Assembly (NCBI RefSeq): GCF_009870125.1
Contig: NC_046679.1
Span: 12,710,001 to 12,774,000, forward strand
DNA length: 64,000 nucleotides
Direction: 5' to 3'
Origin: Drosophila pseudoobscura
Taxonomy: Eukaryota; Arthropoda; Insecta; Diptera; Drosophilidae
Shown here: positions 45,220 to 58,801 of the stretch, piece after piece
Layout of the letters: each line of letters begins with the position of its first letter
How positions within the stretch are numbered: the stretch's first letter is position 1
Notes under the pieces: model-generated
Database searches by the model: none
Told to the model about the DNA's origin: nothing
Seen by the model: only the letters and a program-made list of their open reading frames with translations
Made by a program: the position numbers and the translations under genes

Positions 45220-48200
45220 GTGAGTGCCGCCTTGAGGATCCCCCCTGTCCTGAAGATCCTAACTGGCGTGCCAAGTCAATTTGAATTCGGATACGGGCCA
45301 AGCGACCACGGAGATATCAGGAAATACCATTTAAAGTGAATATGTTTGAAGAACGGGAACTTCCTTCTCCTTCTCCGCTATGGCTATGTCCCTTCCGATA
45401 TTTACTTGGCTTTCATGGCGTCAATGTAATTTAAATAATTCACTAATGACAGGTTTTTTTTCGTGCCTTTATGTTTGAGGGGGAACAGGAATGTGTCTGT
45501 CAAAGGCAGTCTGAGGTGCTGGTTTGTTGTTATTTGGGAGTAATATGCGGTCTAAATTATTTATAAGACCGGGCGTCGCATGTGTGTACCCTCACTCGAC
45601 GGCACACGCCACCCCCCTCTGCCCCGTGAGCACCCCAGCGGAGGCATTAGGGCACGCACGAAACACGCAGCACATTGCGTATGATTGATATGTTGAGCTG
45701 TTGACAGAGTGGTTTGGGGGGCCTGGGGCTCTCTCTGGCATTGACTCCTAATGGGATGGGTGGTGCAGATAGTGCGCGGCGGGGGGGTGGGAGTGTGCCG
45801 CACTGACAATTACATTCGTCCATCGAGTAAATACAAAACAAAAGGCCTCAAAAGCCCAGCCATTGATTCGTAACACACTGCGGTATCCAGCTCTCTCCTT
45901 CTTTAGAGAAAGGGATTTTTATGGGTTTTCTCCACTGTTTTTTTTTGTTTTTTATTGAATTTCCTTTGACTCGTGGCATTATCAAATCTCCCCCTTTGTT
46001 TTGCTTTTTGCTTTCCTCTTTTTCGATTTCAAGGCAATATCCATCAGCTTTCAATTCTCATTGCACATCGATTCAATCGATAATGAATTGGTGGTCTATT
46101 GCCTGGCCTGTGCTCCTGCTCCTGCTCGTGCTCCTGCTTCTACTTTAGCCCATTCACTCGGTCCGTGCATTATTCAAATGTCATGGCGCTCAGCCCTGTC
46201 TGAGCTCCGTCAGTCCCCATCGAGTAATAGTGTTGGCTCTCTCACATGACTGCCAAGTTCGGGCCAAATTGCGTTCCCTTCCATCCTCAGACTTTGTTTT
46301 CTGGCCCGGGAAAAAGCCTTTATCAATTAAGAAACTCCTCCCCTTGCACTCTTTTCTTAGCCGTTGTGGCTCTCACATTTGCAGTCTTTAATCAAAAGCA
46401 ACCGAATTACAGTCCCGTCGTCTTGCATTTTTGAAAGGCTCTTTGGGGCCAGCTGCAGCTGCACTCTTGATAAATTCTCCCACATAAGTTAGAATTCTTG
46501 AATTTCTTATGTCTTGTTGTGCCAGCCGCCAGCAAAAGTGTTTCAAAAGCGCATATTTTAGCTTGTTTTCAAGGCAGTCACTAATAAAAAAATAATAAAA
46601 ACTGTTGAAAAACAGCTGTTGAAAAGTTGAGAAACAAAATGGCTTCAATGTGCGCCGTATTTTAATGCTATCTGCTATGCACACTCTCTCGCTCTCTCTT
46701 AGCGTGTGTGTGTGTGTGTTACATAATCAGCTTACCTTTCGCTGATGCATGCCCCTTGTCGCTTACTTCAACTTTATTTCAGTTGCAGTTTCAGCTGCTG
46801 CTTTTAGAGGATTTGTCGGATATCACTCACGGGGCACTCGATTGAAACTTCGCTCAAAACTGTCCACGCGAACAGCAGTTTGCCGTGAGAGCACAGCACT
46901 GGGTGGTGATGGGTGGACAAATGATCTTAAAGCTGAATCGGAGCTCTGCAACAATTGTGCAGCGTGGCGCACGTGGCTGCCACAGCAATTGTCGAGTGTC
47001 ATGCTTCAGCACGCTCTGCATTAGAAGCACTCTCTCTGGGGCCGCACTCAATCATCAGCCCATAACGCAACCGAATCGCTGCCAATAAGGAAAGCCGTTG
47101 CTTTTCCAGTTACTCGTAAGTGGCAAGGCAAAAGCCAGAGCCAGAGCCAAAAGTGGGCTAAGTTGCAATGAGGTTAAAGCCTTTGGCCAATGCGAGTGCT
47201 CTCAGCAGAGGATGAAACGAGCAAAGATGATCAAGAGACGACGCTTTTGTAATATAACTTAAAGTCTTCTTAAACTATTCTGATCCTTGGCCAAAATCTC
47301 CTATTTCTATCCCAAAACAGGCTCTATAGTGTTTATGGGCGGTGAGTCCCCAACTTCAGAATCGCCTTCAAGTGCAGCCCAAACAAGGTTTTGTGGGCTT
47401 AGAAGGGCGGTGTGGGGGGTGGCTGTGGTGGGTGTGCTAGTGTGGCCTACTTTTGCTTCAGCTTTTGCGGCTGCCTGGAAGCGTTTCTCTTTCTCAGTCC
47501 ATGTGTGTGTGTCTGTGTGCGGATGTGCCACTTTCTGGTTACGCTCCATTCTTGGTTTCTTCTATTTTTTATAGAAAAATCAATTTGGTTTCTTTTATGA
47601 ACACCCCAAGAAGCTGAAAATGCAACGAAGTCACGTCTTTCATTTTCCTAAATGATTTTTTACGAATTGTCTCTCTCGTCCGTTGTGTGTTTTTGCTGAA
47701 AATTCTCTGAGCAAGTCGATGGTCGATGGTCCAGTATTAGATGGACAGCGACCAGTATGAGCCAGAAAAATATGCTTTCAGCTGAGAACATATCAATTTA
47801 GTGTAAATCTGAGCTACCACTCCACTACTGCCGTATGGTTTTTCTTCCCGTCTAGAACTTTTTGTTACCTTCTGCCGGGTCACGTGTCCCTCAATTCGGG
47901 TTGGACTTGGGCAGTGCAGACTGCCGCGATTCAATGACAACAACAAGAGGCCCTTGATTATTGCTGAAATGCCGTTTAGTTTCAGACAGATGTTGCCCGG
48001 CCCCCCGTCAGCGTGTACACTTTTTTCTAAGAGGCAAAAAGGATATCTTTTATCGATGGTGCTCTCGGTGTTTTTTATCAGTGTCGATGGGAACTAGAGA
48101 GCTGAACTGCATGGCCTGGCTGTGCCTGGCTGTATCTCAATCTCGAGTGCTGGCATGGCAACCGCATGTACAGTGACACACACACACACATACACAGCGA

Positions 48201-51200
48201 TATACAGAGCCGAAAGAGATGGAAAAAACATCTTCAAGATGCGCCCGTCACCCGGAGCAGGCGTAGCCAGTCCGCCCCCTAATCGATATTAATAATGCGC
48301 AGCATATGAATGCTGTTCAATAAATTTCCATTTCTTGTTCAGTTCTGGCCATTGAAAGCGGTTGGGGGGTTGTCTGGGTTGGCTAGATGTCGATGTCTGG
48401 CCGTGTGGGCGTGGCCATGCATATGTACGTTTGATACGGAAATCACATCCGCAGATGGCGCGAAAAGAGCAAGAGCAGCATCAGCTTCGCCAAGAGCAAG
48501 CTGCAAACGAAGGCAGTCGTCACTCAATTCATGTAAATCCCCACAAAATCCCTATTGCTTTTCCTCAACCATTTCCAGTTCGAATGAAAAAATCCGCTAA
48601 GTCAGTGGAGCCATAGCAAATGCTTCATTAATAACAAGAATACACACACACACAGAGACAGAGAGAGAGAGACCCAGACAGACCTACGACATCCCCGAGG
48701 AATACATATTCATGAAGATTCTTACGTAAAGGAGCACAGCCCAGAAGTTTTTCCAGTCCGAACTATGAATCCGCAAGCTGGGAGCTGGCACAGGCATAAA
48801 GATAAGCAGACGATAAGGGGGGAATTTGAGACTTCATGCCTGCCTTCGAGCTCAAAAGGTAATGGTGGAATTCGCCAAGGAATTCGTCCGTCGGTGGAAT
48901 GAGCCACGAATAGGCAATGCTGTGGGTCTGTCGCCTGGATAATTTAGGTGTTCACATAACTCAGTTGAGTTTTCAGGCGTCTGACATTGCACAATCCTCA
49001 CTCACAAACACGTGTGCATGTAAAAGCGAGAGAGAGAGAGAGAGAGAGACAAAAGGGATGCAGGCATAAATATTGCACTAGAGACGGATATTATCTAAAT
49101 TTGAATATGTTATTAAACCGAATTTATGGCCCAAGCCAGCCTCGTCCCTTCCTACTTTTAGCGGCCTCCTTAAGACGAAGCATCTCATAATAAATTATAC
49201 GAACACGAGCACACTCAACCACGCACAGATACTCCTATGTACACACGTACACATCTGTGTATGTGTATCTATGGCAGCGCGTGCGATTTTTAATGGTCAG
49301 GCATTTGGTTTAATATCTCAATTGGAACATCATACGCATATAAAAATACATATATACTACAATATATGCTCAGACGAGAAGCTCTTTACTTTTCAGAGAT
49401 GTAGAAGGAAATAAATCTATTTAATAAAATATTTACTTAAGGCAGTGTGTATGGGTACAAAGTCAAAAGGAATAGCAAGGCTGAGTGGATGCAGACTCAT
49501 GGATAGTGCAATATTCTACCAATATTTAAAATATATCCAACGATTATTACAATTCCAAATTGAGTTTCCAGCCACACTCTTTCTCTGTGGGTTCTCCTTT
49601 AATCCTGGAACCTAAATTTTTCTCGTTATTTTGAATTCCATTCAACACTTTGCTTTAGCTCTCATCTGAAGCTAATTTCCACTTGAGCATCACAATTAAA
49701 CTTCAGATGCAATCGCCAATGTTAATTTGCTGGAATTTAAAACGTGCTTGAGGACCACGGGGCTTATGAGTTATGTTTAGCATGAGTGCCATCACTCCCA
49801 GGGATCCTTAGGGGTAAGATCTGCTCTCGCTTCCTGCTCGTATGTTAGTTTGTTTGGTCTCTCGTTTGCTTTTCCTTCCACATGAAACAAGCCAAACAAA
49901 GCTTTTATTCAAAGCAATTCACGTGTATGAAACATTTATCTTTATGGCCGTCTTCAAGTGTCGGTCGTGTGTACGTGTGTGTAACTGCGAGCCTGTTTGT
50001 GTATGTGTAAGAGGGCGTGGCACCAGCACGTGTGTTTATTTAGGTTTAAACTGTCAACAATGTGTCTGACTGCCTGACTCTAATTTGTGCGAAAAAAAAC
50101 GCCACGTAGGAGAGAATTTAATTTGAGGCGGAGTGCTCTCGTTTTTGTCCCCCATTTATGTAGCTCAGATGAACAAATTTAATTACTGCTGGATGTCCTT
50201 TTGCCTGCCAGCCCCGCTTGCCATTGCAGTCACTTCAAACCGAAGTGCTGCGGCTCCCAGACCCAGGCCCAGACCCAGACCCAGACTCAGACCAGCAGCA
50301 GTGGCACTGTGGCAGCAACAAGGACACACTGCAAAACAATTTTTGTTGACAATCAAGTGCAGCAGTGAGTATCGTGCAAGGACATTTTGTCAGCATCCTG
50401 AACAAAATGGGAGGGGGGGGGGGACGGGCGAACCGAGCATAATGCAACAAATTTCAATGAGGACCACCTGCCGCCGCCACCACCGTCGCCGCTGCTACCG
50501 TTTCGCCCATTCATCCCGGGGATGGGAAGTCCACTCGAAAGCCCAATGAAATGCCTGGGGTGTGGCCTCGGTCACGACACGTTGCTCGTGTTTCTGTGGA
50601 TGCTTCTGGTGCTGCTGGTGCTGGTGCTGGTGCTGCATCCGGATCCGTCAGAGGTAGGACATGCCGGCAGGAGCTGCGGCTGGACGGCTGCTCAAGTGGG
50701 CCTCACGGATATTGTAGAAGAGCCACACCCCAAGGCTGATCTCCTGCCGCACGCCAGCCTATATGGTTTGCCTGTCAATCCATCAATCCCTCTGCCAATC
50801 CATCCGTCCCTTCGTCCACCCAGGCAGCTTGCCAGCCAGCTAGCCAGCCAGCCATCCAGCCATCTATTTATTTATTTTAGACAGTCCATCATGCCCATTT
50901 TTGGGCCATCTGTCGCAGTTTTAATTTCGTAATTACAAATCCTTTCTCTCTCCATGGGTCCTGGCCAACTGCCAAGAGGCATTCGGCTTGCATCTGTCCC
51001 TCTCTTTTTTTCCTCTGCCAATATTTTGCAATGATTTCTGACAGCTCTTGCGGTCGGCCCTGCCAATTATCAGAGCTTCAAGGAAATTTGATTTAATTAA
51101 AAAATATGTTCGAGTACGTACTCGTACTCGTACATACATAAAATATAAGAGCTGCTCAAAACTAATTACGAATTTCTTGGTCGGTTGGCAGTGACAGGCA

Positions 51201-54200
51201 ATTATAGGAAAATTCCATATTTTGGTCAGCAAGGACTTTTGCTCTCTCTCTGTCTCTGAGGGTTTCTAATGGCCATCGATTGATTAGTTCGGCACTCATT
51301 ACCGGGCCTTTGGTGCTTTACGGGAAATGTATTACCCTTTGGCTGGACTATAGATTATTTATTCAATGGATTTCTGATCACCAGAAGGCTAACAAAATTT
51401 TAATGGATTATAGATTGATTCCAGGCTTACCTTTAGAATTGCTAGCTCTCATTTTGTCTGTAGGTAAAATGTAGGTAAAATCTAGCAAATATTGCCATAG
51501 TTTTGGTATCATAATAAGCCAAAGTATTTAACTTTTTGGTCTGCTCTGGGAATGGTTCGTCATCCAATAAGGAAAGAGGAAAGAAAATAATTAATGAGTT
51601 TGCTAAGGGATCTTAAGGGATAATTCAGGGCATAATTGTGGCATATAACCCTAAATGGTTCATGCTGGTTCAGGCATAATTCGACCTCCATATGGACAAG
51701 AGGACGGGTAGGACCAAGGAAGCCATACGCTCAAGCCTGGCTTCAATCTTATCCGTGTTTATGGTATGCTTAATGCTTGAACAATTTGTTAATTCCTTGC
51801 ACACATTTAAATCATTTCAACAGGAAAATTACTCGCTTGTTCTGCCATTTTTTGTGCCTTGAATCTTTTTATATTCATTACACGGCCATGTACATTTTTT
51901 GATGTTGTTTGGTTTGTCTGCCGCCTGTCGGTCCAATTTGTTATCCCGCTGGGGATAGTGGCGTGTGAAGCGGCCTAAATGCAGCCGTTTTAATAAGAGT
52001 CTTTTAACGGATATACAAATGTAAGTACGTACGTATTTATGTATGTACGGGCGTTTGGCGCCTGGCTACAAATTGTTGGGATTGCTCCACTCCATTCCTT
52101 TTATTTGTCGGTTTTCCTTTTGGCTTGTACTTTTTGTTTTAACAATGTGACATTTTGCCGCTGTCCAGACCGGGATCCATACATTTTTATTACGGAATGC
52201 TCCTTGCCCAGTAGGGCTCGGGTGGGCGGTGCGGCTGTGGATGAGGATGGATCTGGATCTGGATCAGGCCCACTTTGCATGTAGCTCCACACCTAAACAA
52301 GACGAACGTTTGTATATTTCACAATTTCCGCTTCTGTTCCGGAACGTTGTCGTTTGCCGTTGTTCGTGCCACACATTTTTTTGTGCCTTCCGTTCTGCCC
52401 TGCTCTCCGGTTTTTTTTTTATACTTTTTATTCGCCATTTGCTCGTCTCTTTCCTGCACCTTCTGTTGGCCTTTTACTCCGCACTGGGCTCCACAATAGC
52501 AATACTCGTGGCAGCTACAACCACAGGAAAAATGGGACATTCGGGAGCTTTCAACGCAATTTGAACGGAGGACCGACCCGCCCTCTTTCCCCCGCCCCCG
52601 CAAAATTGTACATTGTTTGTCTCGGCGGCAACTTTGTCAGACCTCGTTCCAAGTGCAACGCGCCGGAAACTAAAAGCGCCCACCAGCGCCAGAAGCAGCA
52701 ACAACAAATAATCCAAATAAAAAAACAGAAAAACAGAAAAAACCTCTGACAAACATGCAAATAAGTCGACATCGTTCCGTGTCCATGCTAGCCCCTCGCT
52801 CTCCGGCAAGGTCCTACCTACCGGCTACGGCAATCTGCAAAGGGAAGCGCACAAGCGGAGAAACAAAAAACATAAAAAAACATAATAATTTCTTAAAAGT
52901 TATTGTGGCTGGCCGCTTTCTGCTTAGACGCTTTTGTCTACAACCAGATGGAACCACCTAGACGGCCCACTCACAGGGCTAGCCGTGATTTATGGAAGCC
53001 TTCACAGTTGGCTTTTAATTTGCCGGCGAATCTTGAATCCTTGCAAACGTATCCTCTGTCTGGGCCTCTGCCTCTGCTTCTGCCTGTGGCTGTGGCTGTG
53101 GCTGGGTGCGTGTCCTGGCTACTGGTTTTGGCAGGATGCCTCAACTTTTTGTTTGTTTTCGCCCGGGCCGGCTTCCCTTTGTCTTTGATTCTTTTAATGA
53201 ATTGTTGTCGCTGGCAAAGCATTTTGTAATTTATTTAATTAAACTTTTTTGCTGCTTTTTTACCCCCTCCGCCCGCTTCAAAGCAAAAGTTTCCGCCGCT
53301 TTTGAAGTCCCCTGATAAGAAATGTACCATACGATGACAAAGACAGAGACTCTAAGCACAAGGATAATTAAAGACATTATACAGATGGGTGTTTTTATGA
53401 CCAAACTTATATTGGATTCCGCTACAAACGATATTCTTGCTCCAAGGTGCATATAGAATGCATCCTTTAGCTGTGAGGTAAATCGAATCCAAGATCAATA
53501 CAGGACTCAATTAGGAACAACGTTTCGAATACTTTCCATACGCCTCGAGGCCAGTCCTTTGCCCCGGCATCCGCCTCGGGAAAGGACAATGTCCGGAGGC
53601 GTAGGGAAAGGGGATGACAACTGGGACAATGGCAATTCCTTTATGCCGGATTATGACAAATGTCTTGGGCCATTTGTCCAATTCCTGGAGCCCCGAAATA
53701 CTGGAAAGTGTGGTCCAAAATTGATTTGCTTTTCGAGTTCAATGGGCGTGCGACAGCCAGGGGAAATTGCAGAGGCAAAACTGAATCAAGACCAACATCC
53801 CGTGGCAGGTCAGAGCCAGAGGCCAGAGGCCAGAGCAGGATGTGGCCACTGTGCGGCCCTTGGTAATTTCACCCGTTTTATGTGGCCAATAAATGTTTTA
53901 TCTTCGTATCCAAATTGCCGCCAGCTGCGTGCATGCGTGCCGATAAGCGTTGGCCCCTCAAAGCCCCCAAATCCCGCATCCGTATCCGGCAACCGCGTGC
54001 CCACTACTCGTATACGCGATATATTCTGTGTGGGGGGGAGTCGAACAATTGGTAATACAGCCGGGGCTGCACTGCGTCGCTTTAGCTGCCGAAAGCAAAT
54101 CGATTTATTGGCCATTAAGTGCCTGGCATTTGCCTCTAATATTTCAGCCCAGTTGCATTTGTTCTGCGTCGAGTTTATCGTCTTGAATGTGTAAAATAAT

Positions 54201-56080
54201 TCCAGTGTCCTGTGTGGCCGAGGACGGGGACGGGGACGAGTCGCTGTTTTTGTTGTCCTTATCCTTGGGCTGTGCGTGACTTTTGGCAGCTGCTTGCATT
54301 GGGGGATTACGACTGCAAATTGCCTATTAAGCCCAGGCCCAAGCCAATTCCACTTTTTGGTCACGTTCTGGCTTTTAATTTGAATTTTCACAGCTCGCCA
54401 GACCATCGCCAAATGAAAACCCAATTAAATCATTCTTATTGAGCCATTGATTTAAATTTATGTTTTATTTTTAAGTATTATGACGGCAATCAAACAAACA
54501 GCGAATGGCGCTGGAAAGGCTGCCTCTTAGATTGTTTCTTTAAATTCACTCTTAAATTTCATATATTACCCCCAAATGATTGTGCCGCTCAGTTTCTACA
54601 GAACTACTTACTGTAAGCCCGAGTTTCTTTAAAAGCTCAATGGCTTCTCGCTCGCTGTAATACAGGCAAAGTTAATCAGAAAGCAATTTAGTGGAATAAG
54701 AGCGGTAAGCGGCAGCAGGACTTCCTTGAATCGTGGCCAGAGACTGGTCAGGCCATGAGTTAATTTGATTCCACTTTTGCCCAGTGACGAGTGCATGCGA
54801 GCCATGTGAGGAGGAGGAGCAGCAGGAGGAGCAGGAGGAGCATCAATTATGATGGCTTGTCATTTAATTGAAACCCAATCGGCTTGCGCCGGACAACGAC
54901 TGCCCCCGGGGGCAGGACTTCGCACTAATTAAGCTTAATCAAACAACAATGAAATCGCTCTGAATCGGCATCGATTGGTGTGGCGGGATAGCGCAGAGAG
55001 CACAGATTAAAGCCCAACCACGTAGCAGCAGTTGCTGGTTGCTTGAAGTTTAATCATGGATTATTTTCAATCGAGTCAATTAAGCAGCAACACGCACGGC
55101 AAACTCGATTCGAGTGCACCAGAGACTGAGCTCCGAAGTGCCTGCCGGACGTGTCCATAACCCGTTGGGGCTAAGCTGGACAAGCATTAGCATAGACCCG
55201 ATTAGAGGCGATAGCCTTGGTGCCGGGTACTTGGCAAGTGATGTTCCAAGTGTCCTCTGCCGTATCTTGACCTTCCCGCCCGGCTGGCACGTGTCGAGAC
55301 CAGCATGAATTCACAATGCCCATTTGTCGTCACCCCGGTGGAGACAGAGAGAGCAGTTGAGGCTGTTCTTGGTCCACTGCTAAGCCGCTAAGTAGGTTTT
55401 CCTGTAAAGGCCCAGCCTTTCCAGTCTTATCGCCCACGAGCCGTGGCCGTAGCCGGAGCCTAAATAATTGATCAGCAGAAAGGAGACAGACAGCAGTTGG
55501 GGAAAAATGATGAATGCGCAGATTGAAAACGGAAAATCGATGTCGAAATTTGTTGCTTGCCGCTGATTAATTTTTAAGCCCGAAAAATGTCAATAATTAA
55601 TGGCTCAGTGCGAGCACTCCTGTTGGCACAACTTCCTGGGGCTGGCCGGCAATTAAGAAGTCCCATCGATCCGCCTCTTCTGGAAAATTGCACATGACAA
55701 CTGAAACTTGTCATCAACCTCTTTGTGTGCACATATGTATTGTGTATTATATATCGTATATTGTATAGTGTGTATTTCACGTGTGATTGTTTAAGTGGAT
55801 CTGTGTGGCTGTGTTATTGTTTGTGCCCGCTCGGCGTGTGTGTTCAATGGAGATTGACTTTCGTTTATGTGCGACGGGGGATATTGTTTTTGGTTTATTA
55901 CATCAATACTTTGTTATAATTAACCCAGGGACCGCGGGGCATTGGCCATTTCACGACCAAAGTACATTGAAAAGTTACGGTGTTGGCCAACGGCTCAGCA
56001 AATATGTTCGTTTATGGTGTCCAAGGACAAGGACAAGGCTTTTTCTACCCCATAAGATCTGTGGATTGTTGGTTATCATC

Positions 56081-56389
56081 CTTCTGTTCTGTACCAAAAA
56101 GTGGCTCCTCAAAGATCCGAAATTTTAAAGGTTTTGATCTATGTTTTTGTAGGATTTCGTTAGAGCCAGAATAAATGGCTATAAATTGCTTGCCCATAAA
56201 AGTATGCTATACAAATTTGGTTTTCTCTCTGACATGTCCTCAGACACGTCCTTCTGTTCTCTACAAGCAACTGGCAGCTAGAAAGATCCGAAATGTTAAA
56301 GGTTTCGTTCTATGTTTTCGTAGAATTTCGTTAGAGCCAAAATAAATGGCTTTAAATTGCTTGCCCGTAAAAGTATGCTATACAAATTG
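56081..56389. repeat. Diverged 170-bp tandem duplication
   Basis: Two units, 56081-56219 and 56251-56389, share CTTCTGTTCT, AAGATCCGAAAT, TTTCGTTAGAGCCA, AATAAATGGCT and AAAGTATGCTATACAAATT in the same order at a 170-nt period. They differ at many sites, so the duplication is old. No coding potential is seen. Confidence 0.85.
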
Positions 56390-58753
56390 CGTTTTGTTCC
56401 GAATTGCATTACATCAAGTTACAGTCGAATTTCTCTATTAAGAACGAAGTTTTCGATACAACAAATTTATTTCCAAATCCCTGCACTGCTATATTCTGCA
56501 AAAATTAGTTCTATTGCCCTTGAGATTTGGTATAGAAATCAGAACAAATACGATAAGCCCACACCTGTTCTGGCTAAAAATATTACTCTCGTCCTCTTGG
56601 CGGGTAATAGAAGAGTTCTTCCTTTTCCCTTTTTGTCTAATTGATTTGTTACTGCCTGGCTGTCCAAACGGACTGACGGCCTGTCAGGGCATCAGCCACG
56701 GGGACCTGCTCACATAATTGACATGTGCCTAAGCCTAAGCACCTTATCCCCGGCCAATTGGAACTGGAAGAGCAACAGAAACTCCAACTGGTTGGATGAG
56801 ATGATTTTATTTTATTATTCGGCATTTACTCCATAGAGGAGCTATATATGTATATGTACATATGAATCGAATGAATCGAAACGAAACGAAACGAGACCGA
56901 ATAAAATAGAATAAAAGCAAAGGCGAAATCAACTTGTCGTGGGAGTGGAGTACTCTAGGTGTGAGAAAATCAATTTGTACGAGTATGGGCTATTCGACAT
57001 AAAAAGACAGAGAGAGACAGAGAGAGAGAAAGTGAGGGAGAGCTATATGAAGTTCCTATTCGTTTTGGTCACTGTGGGCCTGGCTACTTAAGCCCCGCAA
57101 CTCGGAGAGCTTCACACGAATTGGAATTGCCTTTTGCTCTGTTTATGGACATTAGGGCTGTTGCTGTTGGCATTGCTATGCCTGTTGTTGCTTGTTGCTG
57201 GTTCTCTGGTTGTTGTGTTAATGAATCTCAAGGCTCAGGTGGAGTCCGGGACTACCCGTCATTGTGGCTGGCAGTTCACTTGAACTCAATTTCGTTGGCA
57301 TCGCATGGGCCAGTGTTTGGCCAGGGCCTGCAGGGAGGTGTAGAGCGGAAATGGTCAGTCATACTCGTATGGCGTGCAAGAATGTGACATATGGAATGAC
57401 TCGCTGCCAGAACTCCCGCTCCGTTCCCCGAATTTATGCGCTCTTTACTATAATTGGCAGAGAGCTCTGCGAACGTGAATACTGCTATATTTTGGTCTTT
57501 TTGTTTGGCTTGCATTTTTCACATTCCCCATGCAAACAAAACGTTATCGACGCTGTTTTAATGGAAGAATTCATTATAGTTCGGGGCTGCACAAAATGTC
57601 CAAAGAAACCCATTTCGAATGGATCAACAATTATAATAAATTCAATTTAAATTCCAATGAATATATACACACGAGTATATGCATTTATCGTTGGTTTACC
57701 CACTCAAGGCTATCATTACGTATTCCCAAGGTTACATTTCATCGCTCATTGGCTCTTCTCATATGTATCTATCAATATCTATTGAATAGCACCCTTCACC
57801 CTTTTTCTGTATTAATTAAAAGTCTTCAATATTCAGTATTTTCAATAAAGAATACGCATTTCATTTCATTTTTCCTTTCTAATAGAATTTCTGTTGATTT
57901 TATTTCTCGGACTATTTGTAGATATTTTTCCCTCCCCTTCTTTTCCCTTGTTTTTCAACCCCCTTTTATCCAATTCACATTTTATTTAGACATTCCTCTA
58001 TACCATTTGTGGATCGCCTTCCCTTTACTGCATTTTATTATTGCTTTTTTATACCCTCTGGTCTTTTCTGCAACGCTATAATTAGTCGGAATGAAATTAA
58101 AACCCCAGAACTCTCTAACAATACCTCCTTTACGTATATCCCTTTCCCTGTTTCCTGTGAGGAATTGTCCGAAAATGCCAAAAGACTGAACAATAAAAGT
58201 AAAAATTGTCGTCAAATATTTGTTTTGCGTAATAAGTTTTGCTAGCAGCCCGGCATTGGTACTCTTTGTGTTTCTTGTGTCCTTATAAAACTCACATAAT
58301 TTATGCAGATCGACGTTACGTGCAGCAGCCGCTGGTATATCGTGGGGGGCGGGGGCGGGGGGGGGCAGTGCGGTAGGTGGTCTGCGCTGGAAGAGTGGGT
58401 GGCGTAGAGGTGTATGGGTGTTTGGGGGGTAGCTATTGTGGGGGCAGTGGAGCATTTAACATAGAAATAACAATAACAATTTAACAAATTGTCGCCATTG
58501 CTTTCATTTGGCTCTTTTTCACTCACACACAGTCTCTCGCTCTCTTCTTCTCACTCTCCTTCTCTCTGACTGCGACTAAACGTCTAGCCGAACAACAAAA
58601 GAAATTTACTCGCAATATATTTTACTTGGCTTCCTGCTATATACTCGTACGAGTATTTGTGTATTTTTTGTGAATTATTTGCCTGCCTAAAAGTTCCTCA
58701 AACTGTGCTTGTGTGTGTGTGTGTGTGCGAGGAACAGCGGAAGTGCCAGAACA

Positions 58754-58764
58754 CAGCAGCAACA

Positions 58765-58799
<35 letters not shown>
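58754..58799. repeat. CAG/CAA microsatellite
   Basis: A run of CAG units with two CAA interruptions near its start. It makes leucine, alanine or glutamine runs in chance open frames on both strands. Confidence 0.8.

Positions 58800-58801
<2 letters not shown>

Noticed and set aside
53559..54194. 211-codon plus-strand frame
   Set aside because: The longest frame in the 16 kb gap, but it has no domain, the opposite strand is equally open (53810-54424), and codon use is poor.
57530..58081. 183-codon plus-strand hydrophobic frame
   Set aside because: T-rich DNA yields Phe, Leu and Ile runs; no ordered membrane spans or conserved motif.
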